Origin: Apibacter mensalis
GTDB taxonomy: Bacteria; Bacteroidota; Bacteroidia; Flavobacteriales; Weeksellaceae
Direction of reading: 5' to 3'
Assembly: GCF_001418685.1 (NCBI RefSeq)
Contig: NZ_LIVM01000003.1
Span: 62,001-126,000 of the forward strand
Length of the DNA: 64,000 nt
Shown: positions 29,242-40,170 of the stretch, in pieces
Layout of the letters: each line of letters opens with the position of its first letter
How positions within the stretch are numbered: position 1 is the stretch's first letter
The notes under the pieces: generated by a model
Seen by the model: only the letters and a program-made list of their open reading frames with translations
What the model was told of the DNA's origin: nothing
Database searches by the model: none
Position numbers and translations under genes: made by a program

Positions 29242-30117
29242 ATGAATCACTTTATCACTTTAGAAAATCTTGATCTGAGTTTGATTGAGGAACTAATAGA
29301 TGATGCGATAAGCTTTAAAAAGAAAAAAGCTTTTCCCAATCTATCTAATCGTTATGTATCCAATTTATTTTTCGAGAACAGCACTCGAACCAAACTCAGT
29401 TTTGAAATGGCCGAGAAAAAAACAGGAATGGAAATTATATATTTCGATGCAGAAAGCTCAAGTGTTAAGAAAGGTGAAACTCTTTACGATACAGTTAAAA
29501 CTCTAAATTCCATAGGGGTTGAATGTTTTGTTATAAGACATATGCAGGATAGATTTTATGACGATTTAATTACTAAAATAGACGTACCAATAATCAATGC
29601 AGGTGATGGATGCGGAGACCACCCGACCCAATCTCTATTGGATTTGGTAACCATATATGAGGAATTCGGTACTTTTAAAGATTTGAATATAGTAATTGTC
29701 GGGGATGTAATACATAGCAGAGTAGCACATTCAGATGCTAAAATTTTAAAAAGATTAGGTTCTTCTATAACATTTGCCACTCCTGATTTTTGGAGAGATT
29801 CAAGCATGACTATGGGAACATATACCTCTCTTGATTCAGCAATACAAAATGCAGACGTCGTGATGTTATTAAGAAACCAGAATGAAAGACATTCGAAACA
29901 ATACGATGAAAAAAATTTTTTAGACTTATATGGATTGACCAAGCAAAGAGCTAATCAAATGAAATCTTCAGCTATAATTATGCATCCGGCACCGATAAAC
30001 CGAAATGTTGAAATAGATGGGGATCTAATTGAATCTCCCCAATCAAGAATATTTACACAGATGACAAACGGAGTATTTGCCAGGATCACTGTGCTTAACT
30101 ATGTTTTTAATTCATAA
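29242..30117 (+). CDS. pyrB: Aspartate carbamoyltransferase, catalytic chain
   Basis: This 291-residue enzyme catalyses carbamoyl phosphate + L-aspartate to N-carbamoyl-aspartate, the committed step of pyrimidine synthesis. The carbamoyl-phosphate loop is FFENSTRTKLSFEMA (about 47-61). Later motifs are HPTQSLLDL and the C-terminal MHPAPINRNVEI. It is slightly shorter than the usual ~305 residues. No pyrI-type regulatory chain is adjacent. It is the first gene of pyrB-carA-carB, so the substrate-making enzyme is encoded together with its user. Confidence 0.96.
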   Translation: MNHFITLENLDLSLIEELIDDAISFKKKKAFPNLSNRYVSNLFFENSTRTKLSFEMAEKKTGMEIIYFDAESSSVKKGETLYDTVKTLNSIGVECFVIRHMQDRFYDDLITKIDVPIINAGDGCGDHPTQSLLDLVTIYEEFGTFKDLNIVIVGDVIHSRVAHSDAKILKRLGSSITFATPDFWRDSSMTMGTYTSLDSAIQNADVVMLLRNQNERHSKQYDEKNFLDLYGLTKQRANQMKSSAIIMHPAPINRNVEIDGDLIESPQSRIFTQMTNGVFARITVLNYVFNS

Positions 30118-30151
30118 TTTTATTTAAACCATTACAATAAATTAACAACCC

Positions 30152-31225
30152 TTGAAAAGAAAATTAGTTTTAGAAAACGGATTAGTATTTAATGGTGAAG
30201 GCTTTGGTGGCGATCAATTCACGATCGGTGAAGTAGTATTTACCACAGGAATGACTGGTTATCAAGAAACCTTATCAGATCCTTCATTCCACAAACAAAT
30301 TATTGTTTTCACTTACCCCTTAATAGGAAATTATGGAATTAATCCCAGCGATTTTGAATCCCTCAATTCTTTTGTAGGCGGAGTTATTGTCCATGAATAC
30401 GCTAAAACGGAATCTCACTGGAAAAGTCAAATGAACATAGATTCTTTTTTAAAAAAACAAAATATTCCCGGCTTAAGCGGTATTGATACCCGCGCATTAG
30501 TAAAAACAATACGAATGAAGGGTAGCATGAAAGGTAAATTCTGTGATGAAAATGAGAATTTGGATGAAGTAGTTAAATCGCTACAGCATACCACGCTAAG
30601 ACACCACGTTTCCGAAGTATCTACTCCTAGAGCGTATAGCGCTCCTGCAGGAGGACACAGAATTGTATTGATAGATTATGGAATGAAAAAAAGCATATTA
30701 AAAGAACTATGCTTAAGAAATTGCGATGTGGTGGTAGTTCCTTATAATACAGATGCTAATTCAATATTAGAATTAAATCCCGATGGAATTATGCTCTCTA
30801 ATGGCCCCGGTAATCCGGAAGAATTGACTGAATCAATAAATACTATTAAAAAATTGAGTGGAAAAGCTCCTATATTCGGAATCTGTTTAGGTCATCAATT
30901 ATATGCTCTAGCTCATGGAGCCAAAACATTTAAAATGTTATTCGGACACAGAGGAGCAAACCATCCTGTAAAAGAACTGGCTACCAATAGAGTTTATATA
31001 ACCTCACAAAATCATGGATATGTAGTAGATGAAAAATCTTTGAAAAACACTACTTTAGAAGTAACTCATCGAGCATTAAATGACGGAACTGTAGAAGGAT
31101 TACAGGATAAAAAGAATTGGGCATTTACTGTTCAATATCATCCGGAATCCTGTCCAGGACCTCATGATAATGAATATTTATTTAACAACTTTATGACTAT
31201 GATTGAAGATTTCAAAAATAAATAG
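30152..31225 (+). CDS. carA: Carbamoyl-phosphate synthase, small (glutaminase) subunit
   Basis: At 357 residues, this has an N-terminal CPSase_sm_chain domain and a C-terminal class I glutamine amidotransferase with nucleophile Cys in GICLGHQLYAL and His-Glu in QYHPESCPG. It supplies ammonia from glutamine to CarB. The start is TTG at 30152: an in-frame stop lies 9 bp upstream (30143-30145) and the next in-frame ATG (30250) would remove the conserved LENGLVFNGEGFG region. It lies 34 bp after pyrB. Confidence 0.95.
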   Translation: MKRKLVLENGLVFNGEGFGGDQFTIGEVVFTTGMTGYQETLSDPSFHKQIIVFTYPLIGNYGINPSDFESLNSFVGGVIVHEYAKTESHWKSQMNIDSFLKKQNIPGLSGIDTRALVKTIRMKGSMKGKFCDENENLDEVVKSLQHTTLRHHVSEVSTPRAYSAPAGGHRIVLIDYGMKKSILKELCLRNCDVVVVPYNTDANSILELNPDGIMLSNGPGNPEELTESINTIKKLSGKAPIFGICLGHQLYALAHGAKTFKMLFGHRGANHPVKELATNRVYITSQNHGYVVDEKSLKNTTLEVTHRALNDGTVEGLQDKKNWAFTVQYHPESCPGPHDNEYLFNNFMTMIEDFKNK

Positions 31226-31242
31226 TAAAATTCTTACTATTT
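31220..31242 (+). repeat. Hairpin over the carA stop codon
   Basis: Perfect 9-bp arms AAATAGTAA / TTACTATTT with a 5-nt loop. A related sequence (TAGTAAAAATTCTTAC) recurs at 31298-31313 in the carA-carB gap. There is no T-run; a role in mRNA processing is possible. Confidence 0.35.
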
Positions 31243-31354
31243 AAAAAATAAGCAATATTGAATTATTACCAGTTAAAAAGGATTTATGTAAAAGAACTAG
31301 TAAAAATTCTTACAAACTGAAGTCACTTCATCAAACTAAAAATTAAAAAACAAA

Positions 31355-34300
31355 ATGCCAAAACGCACAGACATAAATAAAATTCTTGTAATAGGCTCAG
31401 GACCTATTATTATCGGACAGGCTGCCGAATTCGATTATGCCGGAACCCAGGCCTGCCTGGCTCTTAAGGAGGAAGGATACCAAGTTGTTCTTGTTAATTC
31501 GAATCCTGCAACTATTATGACCGATAAAGAAATTGCAGATAAGGTATATATGGAACCATTAACATTAGACTTTCTTCAACAAATTATTGCACTGGAGCGT
31601 CCCGATGCATTATTACCGTCTTTGGGGGGGCAGACCGGACTCAATCTTGCCGTTGAATTAGCTAAAGCAGGAACCCTAGCCCAGTACAATGTTGAAATTA
31701 TAGGAACTAAGCTTTCTTCCATAGAACAAGCAGAGGACAGGGATTTATTTAAACAATTGATGGAAAATATTCATGAGCCTATTGCGGAAAGTATCATTGT
31801 CAATGATGTAGAAACTTCTGTGGAATTCGCCAATCAAATTGGCTATCCGATTATTGTAAGACCTGCTTTTACACTTGGAGGTACTGGAGGTGGGATAGCA
31901 GAAAATGAGGCAGAGTTAAGAGAAATTACTGATTCAGGCTTAAAATATAGTCCTGTTCATCAATGCCTTATTGAGAAAAGCATTGCAGGATATAAGGAAA
32001 TTGAGTATGAAGTAATGAGAGATGCAAATGACAATGCTATTGTTGTTTGTAATATGGAAAATTTCGATCCGGTTGGAATACATACGGGAGATTCTATTGT
32101 TTTCGCACCCAGTCAAACATTGGCAGACCAAGAATACCAATTACTTAGAAATTCTGCTTTAAAAATAATTCGTGCACTGAAAATTGAAGGAGGTTGTAAT
32201 GTTCAATTCGCTTTGGACCCTCTAAGCAGAGATTATATAGTCATTGAAGTCAACCCGAGAGTTAGCCGTTCTTCTGCCTTGGCATCTAAAGCCACCGGAT
32301 ATCCGATTGCAAAATTAGCGGCTAAAATTGCGGTGGGATTAACTCTTGATGAAATGAAAAATCCGGTAACCAATACTACCTATGCTTGTTTTGAACCCTC
32401 ACTGGATTATGTTGTCGCTAAAATCCCGAGATGGCCTTTTGATAAATTTCAAAGTGCTAACAGACATTTAGGCACTCAGATGAAAGCTACCGGTGAAGTT
32501 ATGGCTATTGGAACTTCTATTGAAGAAGCTCTATTAAAGGCTGTGCAATCGTTGGAAATAGGCTGCTTACATTTATCTAAAAAAGATATGAAGCCATTTG
32601 ATCCTTCTACTTTCGATAAAAGGCTTAAAAATGCAGATGATGAACGTTTATTTTTAATTGCTGAGGCATTACGTAATGGTATAAGTATTCAAAAAATACA
32701 TGAAATTACAAAAATTGACATATTCTTCCTGGCTAAAGTTTCACATATAATCAACATTGAAAAAGAAGTAAAAGAAAAACCAGTAAATAGCGATGTTTTA
32801 GCAAAAGCCAAAAAATATGGGTTTTCTGATTGGGAAATTGGTCAACTATGGGGAATGGAAGAAAACCAAGTCACTTCATTTAGAAAGAAAAATAATATTA
32901 TTCCGGTATATAAAATGGTGGACACGTGTGCTGCTGAATTTATTTCGACAACTCCTTATTTTTATAGTACCTACGGCATAGAAAATGAATCTGTAAGGAC
33001 CGATAAGAAAAAAGTGATTGTACTAGGTTCCGGACCTATACGAATAGGACAAGGAGTAGAATTTGATTATGCTACCGTCCATAGCGTTTTAGCCCTTAAA
33101 GAGTCAGGATATGAAGCCATAATCGTTAACAGTAATCCGGAAACCGTATCTACTGATTTCAGCATTTCTGACAAGCTCTATTTCGAGCCACTTACTAGAG
33201 AATCAATAACTTCAATCATAGATTTAGAAAAACCGGACGGAGTCTTAGTTCAATTTGGTGGTCAGACAGCCATTAACTTAGCTCAGGCTGCCATGGATGC
33301 AGGAGCAAAAATACTAGGTACTTCTCTAGAAGACATTGATCGAGCAGAAGATCGTAAAAAATTTGAAGAACAATTAAACGAATTAAATATTGCTCGCCCT
33401 AAAGGAGATACAGTATTTACTTTAAAAGACGCCATACGTGTAGCTAATTCTATTGGATATCCAGTTGTTATTCGTCCTTCCTATGTTCTAGGTGGAAGAG
33501 CCATGCAAATTGTGTATCAAGATTCTGAACTGGAAAGGTATATGAAAGAAGCTATCAATGTTCATGAGAAACAACCCATTTTAATTGATAAATACTTAAT
33601 TGGAAAAGAAATAGAAGTGGATGCAATTTCCGATGGAGAAAACGTTTTTATTCCCGGAATTATGGAACATATTGAAAAAGCCGGAGTTCATTCCGGAGAT
33701 TCTATTGCTGTATATCCTTCACAAACTTTAACAAAAGAGGAAAAAGATGAAATTATAAGACAAACCCAAGCGTTAGCCAAAGGGTTTAACATCATGGGGT
33801 TAATGAATATACAATTTGTTCTAATGAGTGGAAAAATATATGTTCTGGAAGTTAATCCACGTTCCAGCCGAACCATTCCATTCATGAGCAAAGTTACCGG
33901 TATTCCTTTAGCAAAAATAGCTACAAAAGCTGTGTTAGGACAATCTTTAAAAGAACAAGGATATGCTGTAGATTGTTATTTGGAACCTCGCAATATATAT
34001 ATCAAAGCTCCTGTTTTTTCATTTGCTAAATTACGCTCTGTAGATATAACTTTAGGGCCTGAAATGAAATCTACCGGTGAAGTTATAGGAAAAGACACGA
34101 CGTATGAAAGAGCACTTTATAAAGCTCTTAGAGCAGGGCAAATCAATATACCAATTCTCGGAAATGCCATATTCACAGTTGCCGATAAGGATAAAGCAGA
34201 AGCTCTTCCTTTAGCCAAAAGATTTTATGATATAGGCTATACAATTATGGCCACTAAAGGAACTGCCAAGTATTTCCGCGATTATAATATTCCTGTTGTT

Positions 34301-34531
34301 GAAATCAATAAAATTGAAAGTGAAGACATCAATATTGTTAAAATTATGCAACAAGGAAAAGCTCAATTTGTAATCAACACCCTTTCTAATGACGGTACAG
34401 CTCAAGAAGACGGATTTTTAATACGACGAAATGCTGTTGAAAATAGTGTAGCCTGTTTCACCTCTTTAGATACCGCCGCTGCAGTGATTCAAGTATTAGA
34501 ATCTATAGTATTTGATATCAAACCATTCTAA
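31355..34531 (+). CDS. carB: Carbamoyl-phosphate synthase, large subunit
   Basis: This 1058-residue synthetase makes carbamoyl phosphate from bicarbonate, ammonia (from CarA) and two ATP. Two homologous ATP-grasp halves are visible, each starting with a similar motif ([19 protein letters not shown] near residue 12; [19 protein letters not shown] near 555). The first half has [12 protein letters not shown] and the second [13 protein letters not shown]-terminal MGS-like allosteric domain (about 930-1058) contains [11 protein letters not shown]. The carA-carB gap is 129 bp without a recognisable promoter. Confidence 0.97.
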   Translation: MPKRTDINKILVIGSGPIIIGQAAEFDYAGTQACLALKEEGYQVVLVNSNPATIMTDKEIADKVYMEPLTLDFLQQIIALERPDALLPSLGGQTGLNLAVELAKAGTLAQYNVEIIGTKLSSIEQAEDRDLFKQLMENIHEPIAESIIVNDVETSVEFANQIGYPIIVRPAFTLGGTGGGIAENEAELREITDSGLKYSPVHQCLIEKSIAGYKEIEYEVMRDANDNAIVVCNMENFDPVGIHTGDSIVFAPSQTLADQEYQLLRNSALKIIRALKIEGGCNVQFALDPLSRDYIVIEVNPRVSRSSALASKATGYPIAKLAAKIAVGLTLDEMKNPVTNTTYACFEPSLDYVVAKIPRWPFDKFQSANRHLGTQMKATGEVMAIGTSIEEALLKAVQSLEIGCLHLSKKDMKPFDPSTFDKRLKNADDERLFLIAEALRNGISIQKIHEITKIDIFFLAKVSHIINIEKEVKEKPVNSDVLAKAKKYGFSDWEIGQLWGMEENQVTSFRKKNNIIPVYKMVDTCAAEFISTTPYFYSTYGIENESVRTDKKKVIVLGSGPIRIGQGVEFDYATVHSVLALKESGYEAIIVNSNPETVSTDFSISDKLYFEPLTRESITSIIDLEKPDGVLVQFGGQTAINLAQAAMDAGAKILGTSLEDIDRAEDRKKFEEQLNELNIARPKGDTVFTLKDAIRVANSIGYPVVIRPSYVLGGRAMQIVYQDSELERYMKEAINVHEKQPILIDKYLIGKEIEVDAISDGENVFIPGIMEHIEKAGVHSGDSIAVYPSQTLTKEEKDEIIRQTQALAKGFNIMGLMNIQFVLMSGKIYVLEVNPRSSRTIPFMSKVTGIPLAKIATKAVLGQSLKEQGYAVDCYLEPRNIYIKAPVFSFAKLRSVDITLGPEMKSTGEVIGKDTTYERALYKALRAGQINIPILGNAIFTVADKDKAEALPLAKRFYDIGYTIMATKGTAKYFRDYNIPVVEINKIESEDINIVKIMQQGKAQFVINTLSNDGTAQEDGFLIRRNAVENSVACFTSLDTAAAVIQVLESIVFDIKPF

Positions 34532-34556
34532 TTTTTTATTTTAAAAATATAAATTC

Positions 34557-34590
34557 AAAAAAAGTCTTGATATTACAAGACTTTTTTGTT
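34557..34590 (+). terminator. Intrinsic terminator after carB
   Basis: The stem AAAGTCTTG / CAAGACTTT has a short loop and a following T-run, 26 bp after the carB stop. Confidence 0.85.
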
Positions 34591-34951
34591 TTATAAATTT
34601 TTATAATTAATTTATTATTTAGAAAAATCATTATATATAATCATCACATGAAATGGTTAAGAAAAGTAATTTTTGATCATTCATCTAAACCTATCAATTC
34701 GTATTGAAGACTTAAGTAATTTATTTAGCAGTTATATGGATAATAAATATCAGAATCTACAATATGATAATATTATTGATTAATCATGTTTTATTTATAT
34801 ATATGGAAAACATATTTTATATTACTTACTTATGACTTAATCAAAAATTATGGTAATAGAACTTTAACTATAAAGAATACAATTTTATTTATAAAAGATA
34901 AGCAAAGTATGAAATAAAAAATTTATTTTTGATTAAATTTACATTATAATT
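34591..34951. other. Intergenic region before the DoxX gene
   Basis: About 360 bp of AT-rich DNA. It holds a possible decayed small gene (34648-34783) and a possible -7 box TATTTTTG at 34924-34931 for the DoxX gene, without a matching -33. Nothing else is recognised. Confidence 0.5.
34648..34783 (+). pseudogene. Possible frameshifted small ORF
   Basis: ATG at 34648 opens MKWLRKVIFDHSSKPINSY and stops. A second frame across the same point reads LSIRIEDLSNLFSSYMDN and continues to a stop at 34783. The two could be one ~45-residue peptide gene with a frameshift. It is short enough that chance cannot be excluded. Confidence 0.2.
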
Positions 34952-35365
34952 ATGGCAAAAGAATTGAATTCCGATCTTGGAAAACTCCTATTACGTATTT
35001 CAATAGGCGGATTAATGGTCTTCCATGGACTATCTAAATTATACCATGGTCACGACTTTATTAAAAAAATGTTAACTTCTAAAAACTTTCCTGAGTATCT
35101 CTGGCTTGGAGTACCTTTAGGGGAAGTAATTGCGCCCATTTGTATATTGATGGGAGTTTTTACAAGAATTTCTTCTCTTTTAATTGCATTTACTATGCTT
35201 ATGACTTTTTATTTGGTACATGGGATAGAAGGCTTTACTCTATCGCAAACGGGAGGTATTAAAGTTGAGCTCAATTTGTTCTATTTAATAACTTCCTTAG
35301 CGCTTTTCTTTTTAGGTACAGGAAAATATAGCGTATATAAAGGAAACAACGGATTTATGATGTAA
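34952..35365 (+). CDS. DoxX-family membrane protein
   Basis: This 137-residue protein has four hydrophobic helices and DoxX-family features: the N-terminal LLLRISIGGLMVFHGLSKL with the conserved His-Gly, PLGEVIAPICILMGVFTR in the middle, and LFYLITSLALFFLGTGKYS at the end. DoxX proteins are linked to quinone or thiol redox stress in membranes, but most are uncharacterised. It appears to be a single gene upstream of a carbonic anhydrase on the same strand. Confidence 0.88.
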   Translation: MAKELNSDLGKLLLRISIGGLMVFHGLSKLYHGHDFIKKMLTSKNFPEYLWLGVPLGEVIAPICILMGVFTRISSLLIAFTMLMTFYLVHGIEGFTLSQTGGIKVELNLFYLITSLALFFLGTGKYSVYKGNNGFMM

Positions 35366-35418
35366 AATAATTCCTTTTTAATTTTCGTTCATTATTTTTT
35401 ACTACTATATTACTCCAT

Positions 35419-36063
35419 ATGAATTTTGAAAAAATATTTGCCCACAATGATATTTGGATAGCAGAAAAGCTATCCGTAGATAAAGAATATTTTAATAAGT
35501 TATCCGAAGGACAGAATCCTGAAGTTCTTTACATAGGCTGTTCTGATAGCCGGGTAGCAACGGAAGAATTACTAGGAGCTAAACCCGGAGAAGTTTTTGT
35601 CCACAGAAATTTAGCCAATATGGTTATTAGCACTGACTTCAATGTACAATCAGTTATAACTTATGCCATCGAGCACCTAAAAGTTAAGCAAATTATTGTT
35701 TGCGGACACTATTATTGTGGCGGAGTAAAAGAAGCTATGGAAGCTAAAGATCTTGGGCTGTTAAATCCCTGGTTGCGTAATATCAGGGACGTTTATAGAA
35801 TCCATAAAGATGAATTAAATTTAATTAAAAATTCAGAAGAAAAATATAATCGTCTCATTGAATTGAATGTTGAAGAACAATGCATCAATCTAATTAAAAC
35901 TGCTGCTGTACAAAAAGCTATAATTGAAAGTAATCTAAAGGTTCATGGTTGGATTTTTGACATTCGATCCGGTAAATTAATTGATATGAAAATTAATTTT
36001 AAAAAGATTCTGAAAGAGATTATGGAAATATATAATCTATATGAAGGTAAAAGTTTATTTTAA
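35419..36063 (+). CDS. Beta-class carbonic anhydrase
   Basis: This 214-residue zinc enzyme interconverts CO2 and bicarbonate. The zinc ligands are C41 (in GCSDSRV), H97 and C100 (in CGHYYCGG), with the catalytic Asp43-Arg45 pair. The RNLANMV region is also conserved. It may supply bicarbonate for carboxylations, including CarB upstream. It is preceded by a 53-bp gap after doxX, so co-transcription is possible. Confidence 0.95.
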   Translation: MNFEKIFAHNDIWIAEKLSVDKEYFNKLSEGQNPEVLYIGCSDSRVATEELLGAKPGEVFVHRNLANMVISTDFNVQSVITYAIEHLKVKQIIVCGHYYCGGVKEAMEAKDLGLLNPWLRNIRDVYRIHKDELNLIKNSEEKYNRLIELNVEEQCINLIKTAAVQKAIIESNLKVHGWIFDIRSGKLIDMKINFKKILKEIMEIYNLYEGKSLF

Positions 36064-36151
36064 ATAAATAAAAAGAAATGAATCTTTATTTTTGCTCATT
36101 TAATTTACGAGATAAAACATTTATTTTAAAATTATTCATAAAAATAAAATA

Positions 36152-36185
36152 ATGGGAGAGTTAACTTTTAGCTAATCTCTCCCAA
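36152..36185 (-). terminator. Likely terminator of the YeiH-type gene
   Basis: TGGGAGAG and CTCTCCCA arms with further partial pairing (GTTAAC/AGCTAAT) form a hairpin. On the minus strand it is followed by ATTATTTTATTTTT, 33 bp after the stop at 36218. Confidence 0.6.
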
Positions 36186-36217
36186 AAATAAAAATAATAA
36201 AGAAAGTAATTATTTTT

Positions 36218-37492
36218 TTATATTTTAGTCCATTCTATACCAAAAACTAAATAAGCGACAAGTAATGTAAATATAACATTAAAAGTTTGTGCTCCTAAAA
36301 ACACTAAAGTAGCTTTCCTATTTTCTTTATTAATCAACGTTTTGAAATTAGTTTCTAACCCTATTGATGTAAATCCTAAAGCAAACCATAAACCTTGAAA
36401 TTTCTTTAATACATTAAGTACAGGTTTATAGTGTTCGGTTGGTATAACAAAAGAGAATAATAAAGATGCCATTATAAAACCTATAACAAATTTAGGAAAT
36501 CGATCCCAAATAACTTTTAAATTAGGTTTATCAGCAAACTCATTCCCTTCTTTTTTAGTATAGCTCCAATAAACAGCAATTAAAAAAGCAGCAATTCCCA
36601 ACAATACATTTTGTGAAAATTTAACTATTGTACTAATTTTTAGAGCCTCTTCTCCATAAACAGCACCGGTTGCTGCTACTGCACCGGTTGTATCTATAGT
36701 ACCTCCAATCCATGCTCCGGCCATTACTTCTCCTAATCCCAATAATTTTGCTAAAACCGGCATAATGACAATCATAGGCACAGCAACCACTAAAACTAAC
36801 GATACCACATAGGATAATTTCTTTGAATCTCCTTTTATAGCTCCGGCAGTTGCTATTGCAGCAGAAACTCCGCAAATGGATACTGCGCTGGACAACATCA
36901 TAGACATTTCCTTATCTATATTAAATTTCTTGCATAACCAGAAAGAAAAATACCAAACAGAGAAAACTACTACAACAGATTGTATCAGTCCCAATGCTCC
37001 AGCCTGCATAATATCTTGAAAAATTATAGTTGAACCTAAAAAGATCAGGCCAATTTTTACATACATTTCAGAAGACAAACATCCTTTTATCCACTGAGGT
37101 GTACCTATAAAATTGTTAATAACTAACCCTATAAGTAAACAAAATATAACAGTTTCAAATCCCCAATAATTCATTACTGAATTCCCTCCAATAATCATTG
37201 CGACTATAGTAAGAATAAATAGTAAGGGAAAACCCTTGGCAGAGCTTATAGGTTTACCTTGTAAAATATCCGCTAACAATAATAAAACATAAGAAAGAAT
37301 AAAAATTACAAAAATGTTTATAAAATTTTTTCCTGTTAAAACATTGGACAATAAATCGTCACCAGTATTCCATTTAAATGTTGGCCAACTTAATGTATAA
37401 CCTAACAAAGAATATAAAATAATACCTAATACGATGACCAATCCACCGATAACTGTGGTTGTCCAATCTTCTGTTAAACTAAGTTTTTTCAT
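36218..37492 (-). CDS. YeiH/UPF0324-family putative anion exporter
   Basis: This 424-residue inner-membrane protein has about 10-11 helices and matches the YeiH (conserved hypothetical 698) family, sometimes annotated as a sulfate exporter. Recognisable stretches are VSICGVSAAIATAGAIKGD and GAWIGGTIDTTGAVAATGA, glycine/alanine-rich re-entrant-like segments typical of the family. The transported substrate is not established. It is a single gene, divergent from lepA. Confidence 0.85.
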   Translation of the reverse strand: MKKLSLTEDWTTTVIGGLVIVLGIILYSLLGYTLSWPTFKWNTGDDLLSNVLTGKNFINIFVIFILSYVLLLLADILQGKPISSAKGFPLLFILTIVAMIIGGNSVMNYWGFETVIFCLLIGLVINNFIGTPQWIKGCLSSEMYVKIGLIFLGSTIIFQDIMQAGALGLIQSVVVVFSVWYFSFWLCKKFNIDKEMSMMLSSAVSICGVSAAIATAGAIKGDSKKLSYVVSLVLVVAVPMIVIMPVLAKLLGLGEVMAGAWIGGTIDTTGAVAATGAVYGEEALKISTIVKFSQNVLLGIAAFLIAVYWSYTKKEGNEFADKPNLKVIWDRFPKFVIGFIMASLLFSFVIPTEHYKPVLNVLKKFQGLWFALGFTSIGLETNFKTLINKENRKATLVFLGAQTFNVIFTLLVAYLVFGIEWTKI

Positions 37493-37547
37493 TTTTTATT
37501 TTTAATGTTCTTTTACTAAAGTTTTTTAATTTAAAATTAAAACACCG

Positions 37548-37555
37548 CAAATGTA
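37548..37555 (-). promoter_or_regulatory. Predicted -7 box for the YeiH-type gene
   Basis: The minus strand reads TACATTTG, a perfect TAnnTTTG. Transcription would start near 37541, about 49 nt before the ATG. No clear TTG is found at -33. Confidence 0.4.
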
Positions 37556-37674
37556 ATAATTCCTATCGAAATAATGGGGATTGAGTTAAATATTTTTACC
37601 TTGAATAAGAGTTTGTACAAAATACGCACTTATATTGTTGATAAAAAATGTATTTTTGCATTATTGTAGCAAAT

Positions 37675-39468
37675 ATGAAAAACATAAGAAATTTCTGCAT
37701 CATAGCCCATATAGATCATGGCAAAAGTACATTAGCAGACAGGCTTTTACAACAAACAAAAACTATTTCCGATCGCGAGCTACAGGAGCAAACCTTAGAT
37801 GATATGGATTTAGAACGAGAACGAGGCATTACTATCAAGAGTCATGCTATTCAGATGGAGTATGAGTATAAAGGAGAAAAATATGTATTAAATTTAATAG
37901 ATACTCCCGGACATGTAGATTTTTCTTATGAAGTTTCGAGATCTATTGCTGCTTGTGAGGGAGCTTTGTTGATCGTAGATGCAGCACAAAGTATTCAAGC
38001 ACAAACTATATCTAATCTATATTTAGCTTTAGAACATGATCTGGAAATCATCCCGGTATTAAATAAAATTGACTTACCTTCTGCAAATCCTGATGAAGTT
38101 ACCGATGAAATTGTAAATCTTCTGGGTTGCAAACCCGAAGATGTTTTACGTGTCAGTGGTAAAACAGGAGTCGGGGTTGAAGAATTATTAGAACAAATTA
38201 TTGAAAGAATTCCGGCTCCATCCGGAAACCCTGATGCACCATTACAAGCTTTGATTTTCGATTCTGTTTTCAATCCTTTTAGAGGCATAGAAGCTTTCTT
38301 TAAAATAGTAAATGGCAAATTAACAAAAGGCCAAAAGGTAAAATTTATGGCTACCGAAAAGAGTTATGATGCTGATGAAATAGGTACGTTAAAACTCAAT
38401 CAAGTTCCTAAAGATGTTATTCATTGCGGTGATGTAGGGTATATTATAAGTGGTATAAAAGAAGCTCGTGAAGTAAAGGTAGGGGATACCATCACTTCTG
38501 TAGAATATCCTGCATTAGAGGCCATTGCCGGATTTGAAGAAGTTAAACCCATGGTTTTTGCCGGTATATACCCTGTAGATACCGAAGAATATGAATTATT
38601 GCGTTCTGCTCTTGAAAAACTTCAGCTTAATGATGCTTCTCTTGTTTTTGAACCGGAATCTTCGGCTGCTTTAGGATTTGGTTTCCGTTGCGGATTTTTA
38701 GGTATGCTTCACATGGAAATTATTCAAGAGCGTTTAGAACGAGAATTTAAAATGACGGTGGTTACTACCGTTCCCAATGTTTCCTACAATGCATATTTAA
38801 ATAAGGATCCTGAAAAAGCAATTATAGTACATAACCCATCAGAACTTCCCGAACCCACTACTTTAAATCATGTGGAAGAACCTTATATTAAAGCTTCAAT
38901 TATCACTAAATCAGATTTTATTGGTGCTGTAATGAACCTTTGTATTGAAAAAAGAGGCGAACTGATTAACCAATCTTATTTAACTACCGACCGAGTAGAG
39001 CTGCATTTTGAAATGCCTTTAGCTGAAGTAGTTTTTGACTTTTACGATAGACTAAAAACCATTTCAAAAGGGTATGCCTCTTTTGATTATTCTCCTTGCG
39101 GAATGAGAACTTCTAAGCTGGTAAAAGTGGATATTCTTATCAATGGTGAACCGGTTGATGCTTTATCTGCATTAATTCATCAAGATAATGCCTATACTAT
39201 AGGTAAAAAAATGTGCGAAAAGTTAAAAGAATTAATCCCGAGACAACAATTTGATATACCTATTCAGGCAGCACTTGGATCAAAAATTATTGCTCGAGAA
39301 ACCATAAAAGCTTTACGAAAAGATGTTACCGCTAAATGTTATGGAGGAGATATTTCTCGTAAAAGGAAATTATTAGAAAAACAGAAAGAAGGTAAGAAAC
39401 GTATGCGACAAATTGGACGGGTTGAAGTTCCCCAATCCGCTTTTTTAGCTGTATTGAAATTGGATTAA
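37675..39468 (+). CDS. lepA: Elongation factor 4 (LepA)
   Basis: This 597-residue ribosome-associated GTPase has G1 [16 protein letters not shown]2 [10 protein letters not shown]3 [15 protein letters not shown] and G4 NKIDLPSA, followed by EF-G-like domains and the LepA C-terminal domain ([20 protein letters not shown]). I chose the ATG at 37675, giving [14 protein letters not shown], which matches family starts. An in-frame ATG at 37648 would add nine residues and overlaps a TATTTTTG box (37651-37658), so it is probably upstream of the transcript start. Confidence 0.96.
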   Translation: MKNIRNFCIIAHIDHGKSTLADRLLQQTKTISDRELQEQTLDDMDLERERGITIKSHAIQMEYEYKGEKYVLNLIDTPGHVDFSYEVSRSIAACEGALLIVDAAQSIQAQTISNLYLALEHDLEIIPVLNKIDLPSANPDEVTDEIVNLLGCKPEDVLRVSGKTGVGVEELLEQIIERIPAPSGNPDAPLQALIFDSVFNPFRGIEAFFKIVNGKLTKGQKVKFMATEKSYDADEIGTLKLNQVPKDVIHCGDVGYIISGIKEAREVKVGDTITSVEYPALEAIAGFEEVKPMVFAGIYPVDTEEYELLRSALEKLQLNDASLVFEPESSAALGFGFRCGFLGMLHMEIIQERLEREFKMTVVTTVPNVSYNAYLNKDPEKAIIVHNPSELPEPTTLNHVEEPYIKASIITKSDFIGAVMNLCIEKRGELINQSYLTTDRVELHFEMPLAEVVFDFYDRLKTISKGYASFDYSPCGMRTSKLVKVDILINGEPVDALSALIHQDNAYTIGKKMCEKLKELIPRQQFDIPIQAALGSKIIARETIKALRKDVTAKCYGGDISRKRKLLEKQKEGKKRMRQIGRVEVPQSAFLAVLKLD

Positions 39469-40170
39469 AATTTTAAATATATAAATCAGTAGGCTTAATT
39501 CTATCTTTAAATCTATAATTAATGTTTATTAAATAGAGTTAAGAATTTATGAATTATAAATTAAATTAACTATATAAATTATAGCTATATGACTCGTCAT
39601 TAACATATAAATTATTTTTTTGCTAACTGGAAATATTTTATTTACAGTCAATTATAGTTTAAATTTAATTTAAATTATTAATTAGTATTATTTTAAAATT
39701 ATTATCTAATATTTTAGATACAAAAATAAGTTGAATATTTCTTTTTATCTTTAAATAAAACCTACAAAAAGTAGTATTCAATTAATTTTATTTATATAAT
39801 TAAAGATTATGAATCTAAATTTACCTAAATTTTATATCAAATTAAAAACATAATAAACTAAAAAAAACTTACAATTTGTTAGTTATTTTTCAATAAAATA
39901 TTTTTATAAATAAATTTTCGTAACCAATCTCAATTATATCCTACAAATAATAATAAGAAATTTAGAGTTCTTAGACATTTAAACATATTTAAGATAAAGT
40001 ATTTATAAATTTTATATAGCGGTTATATTTATTTTCTATATCTAAAGAAAAAAATATTTAAAGAATTCTTACTAAGTAGTATAAATATTATAAAAGCACT
40101 CTTAATATAATGAGTATACTATTACATATTTAAAAATTTTTTACATAGCGATTTAAAAACTTTATATACT
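39469..40170. other. Non-coding AT-rich intergenic region
   Basis: About 700 bp of very AT-rich DNA between lepA and the Crp/Fnr gene. I see no intact reading frame, no clear promoter box and no strong hairpin. It may be decayed sequence beyond recognition. Confidence 0.6.
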
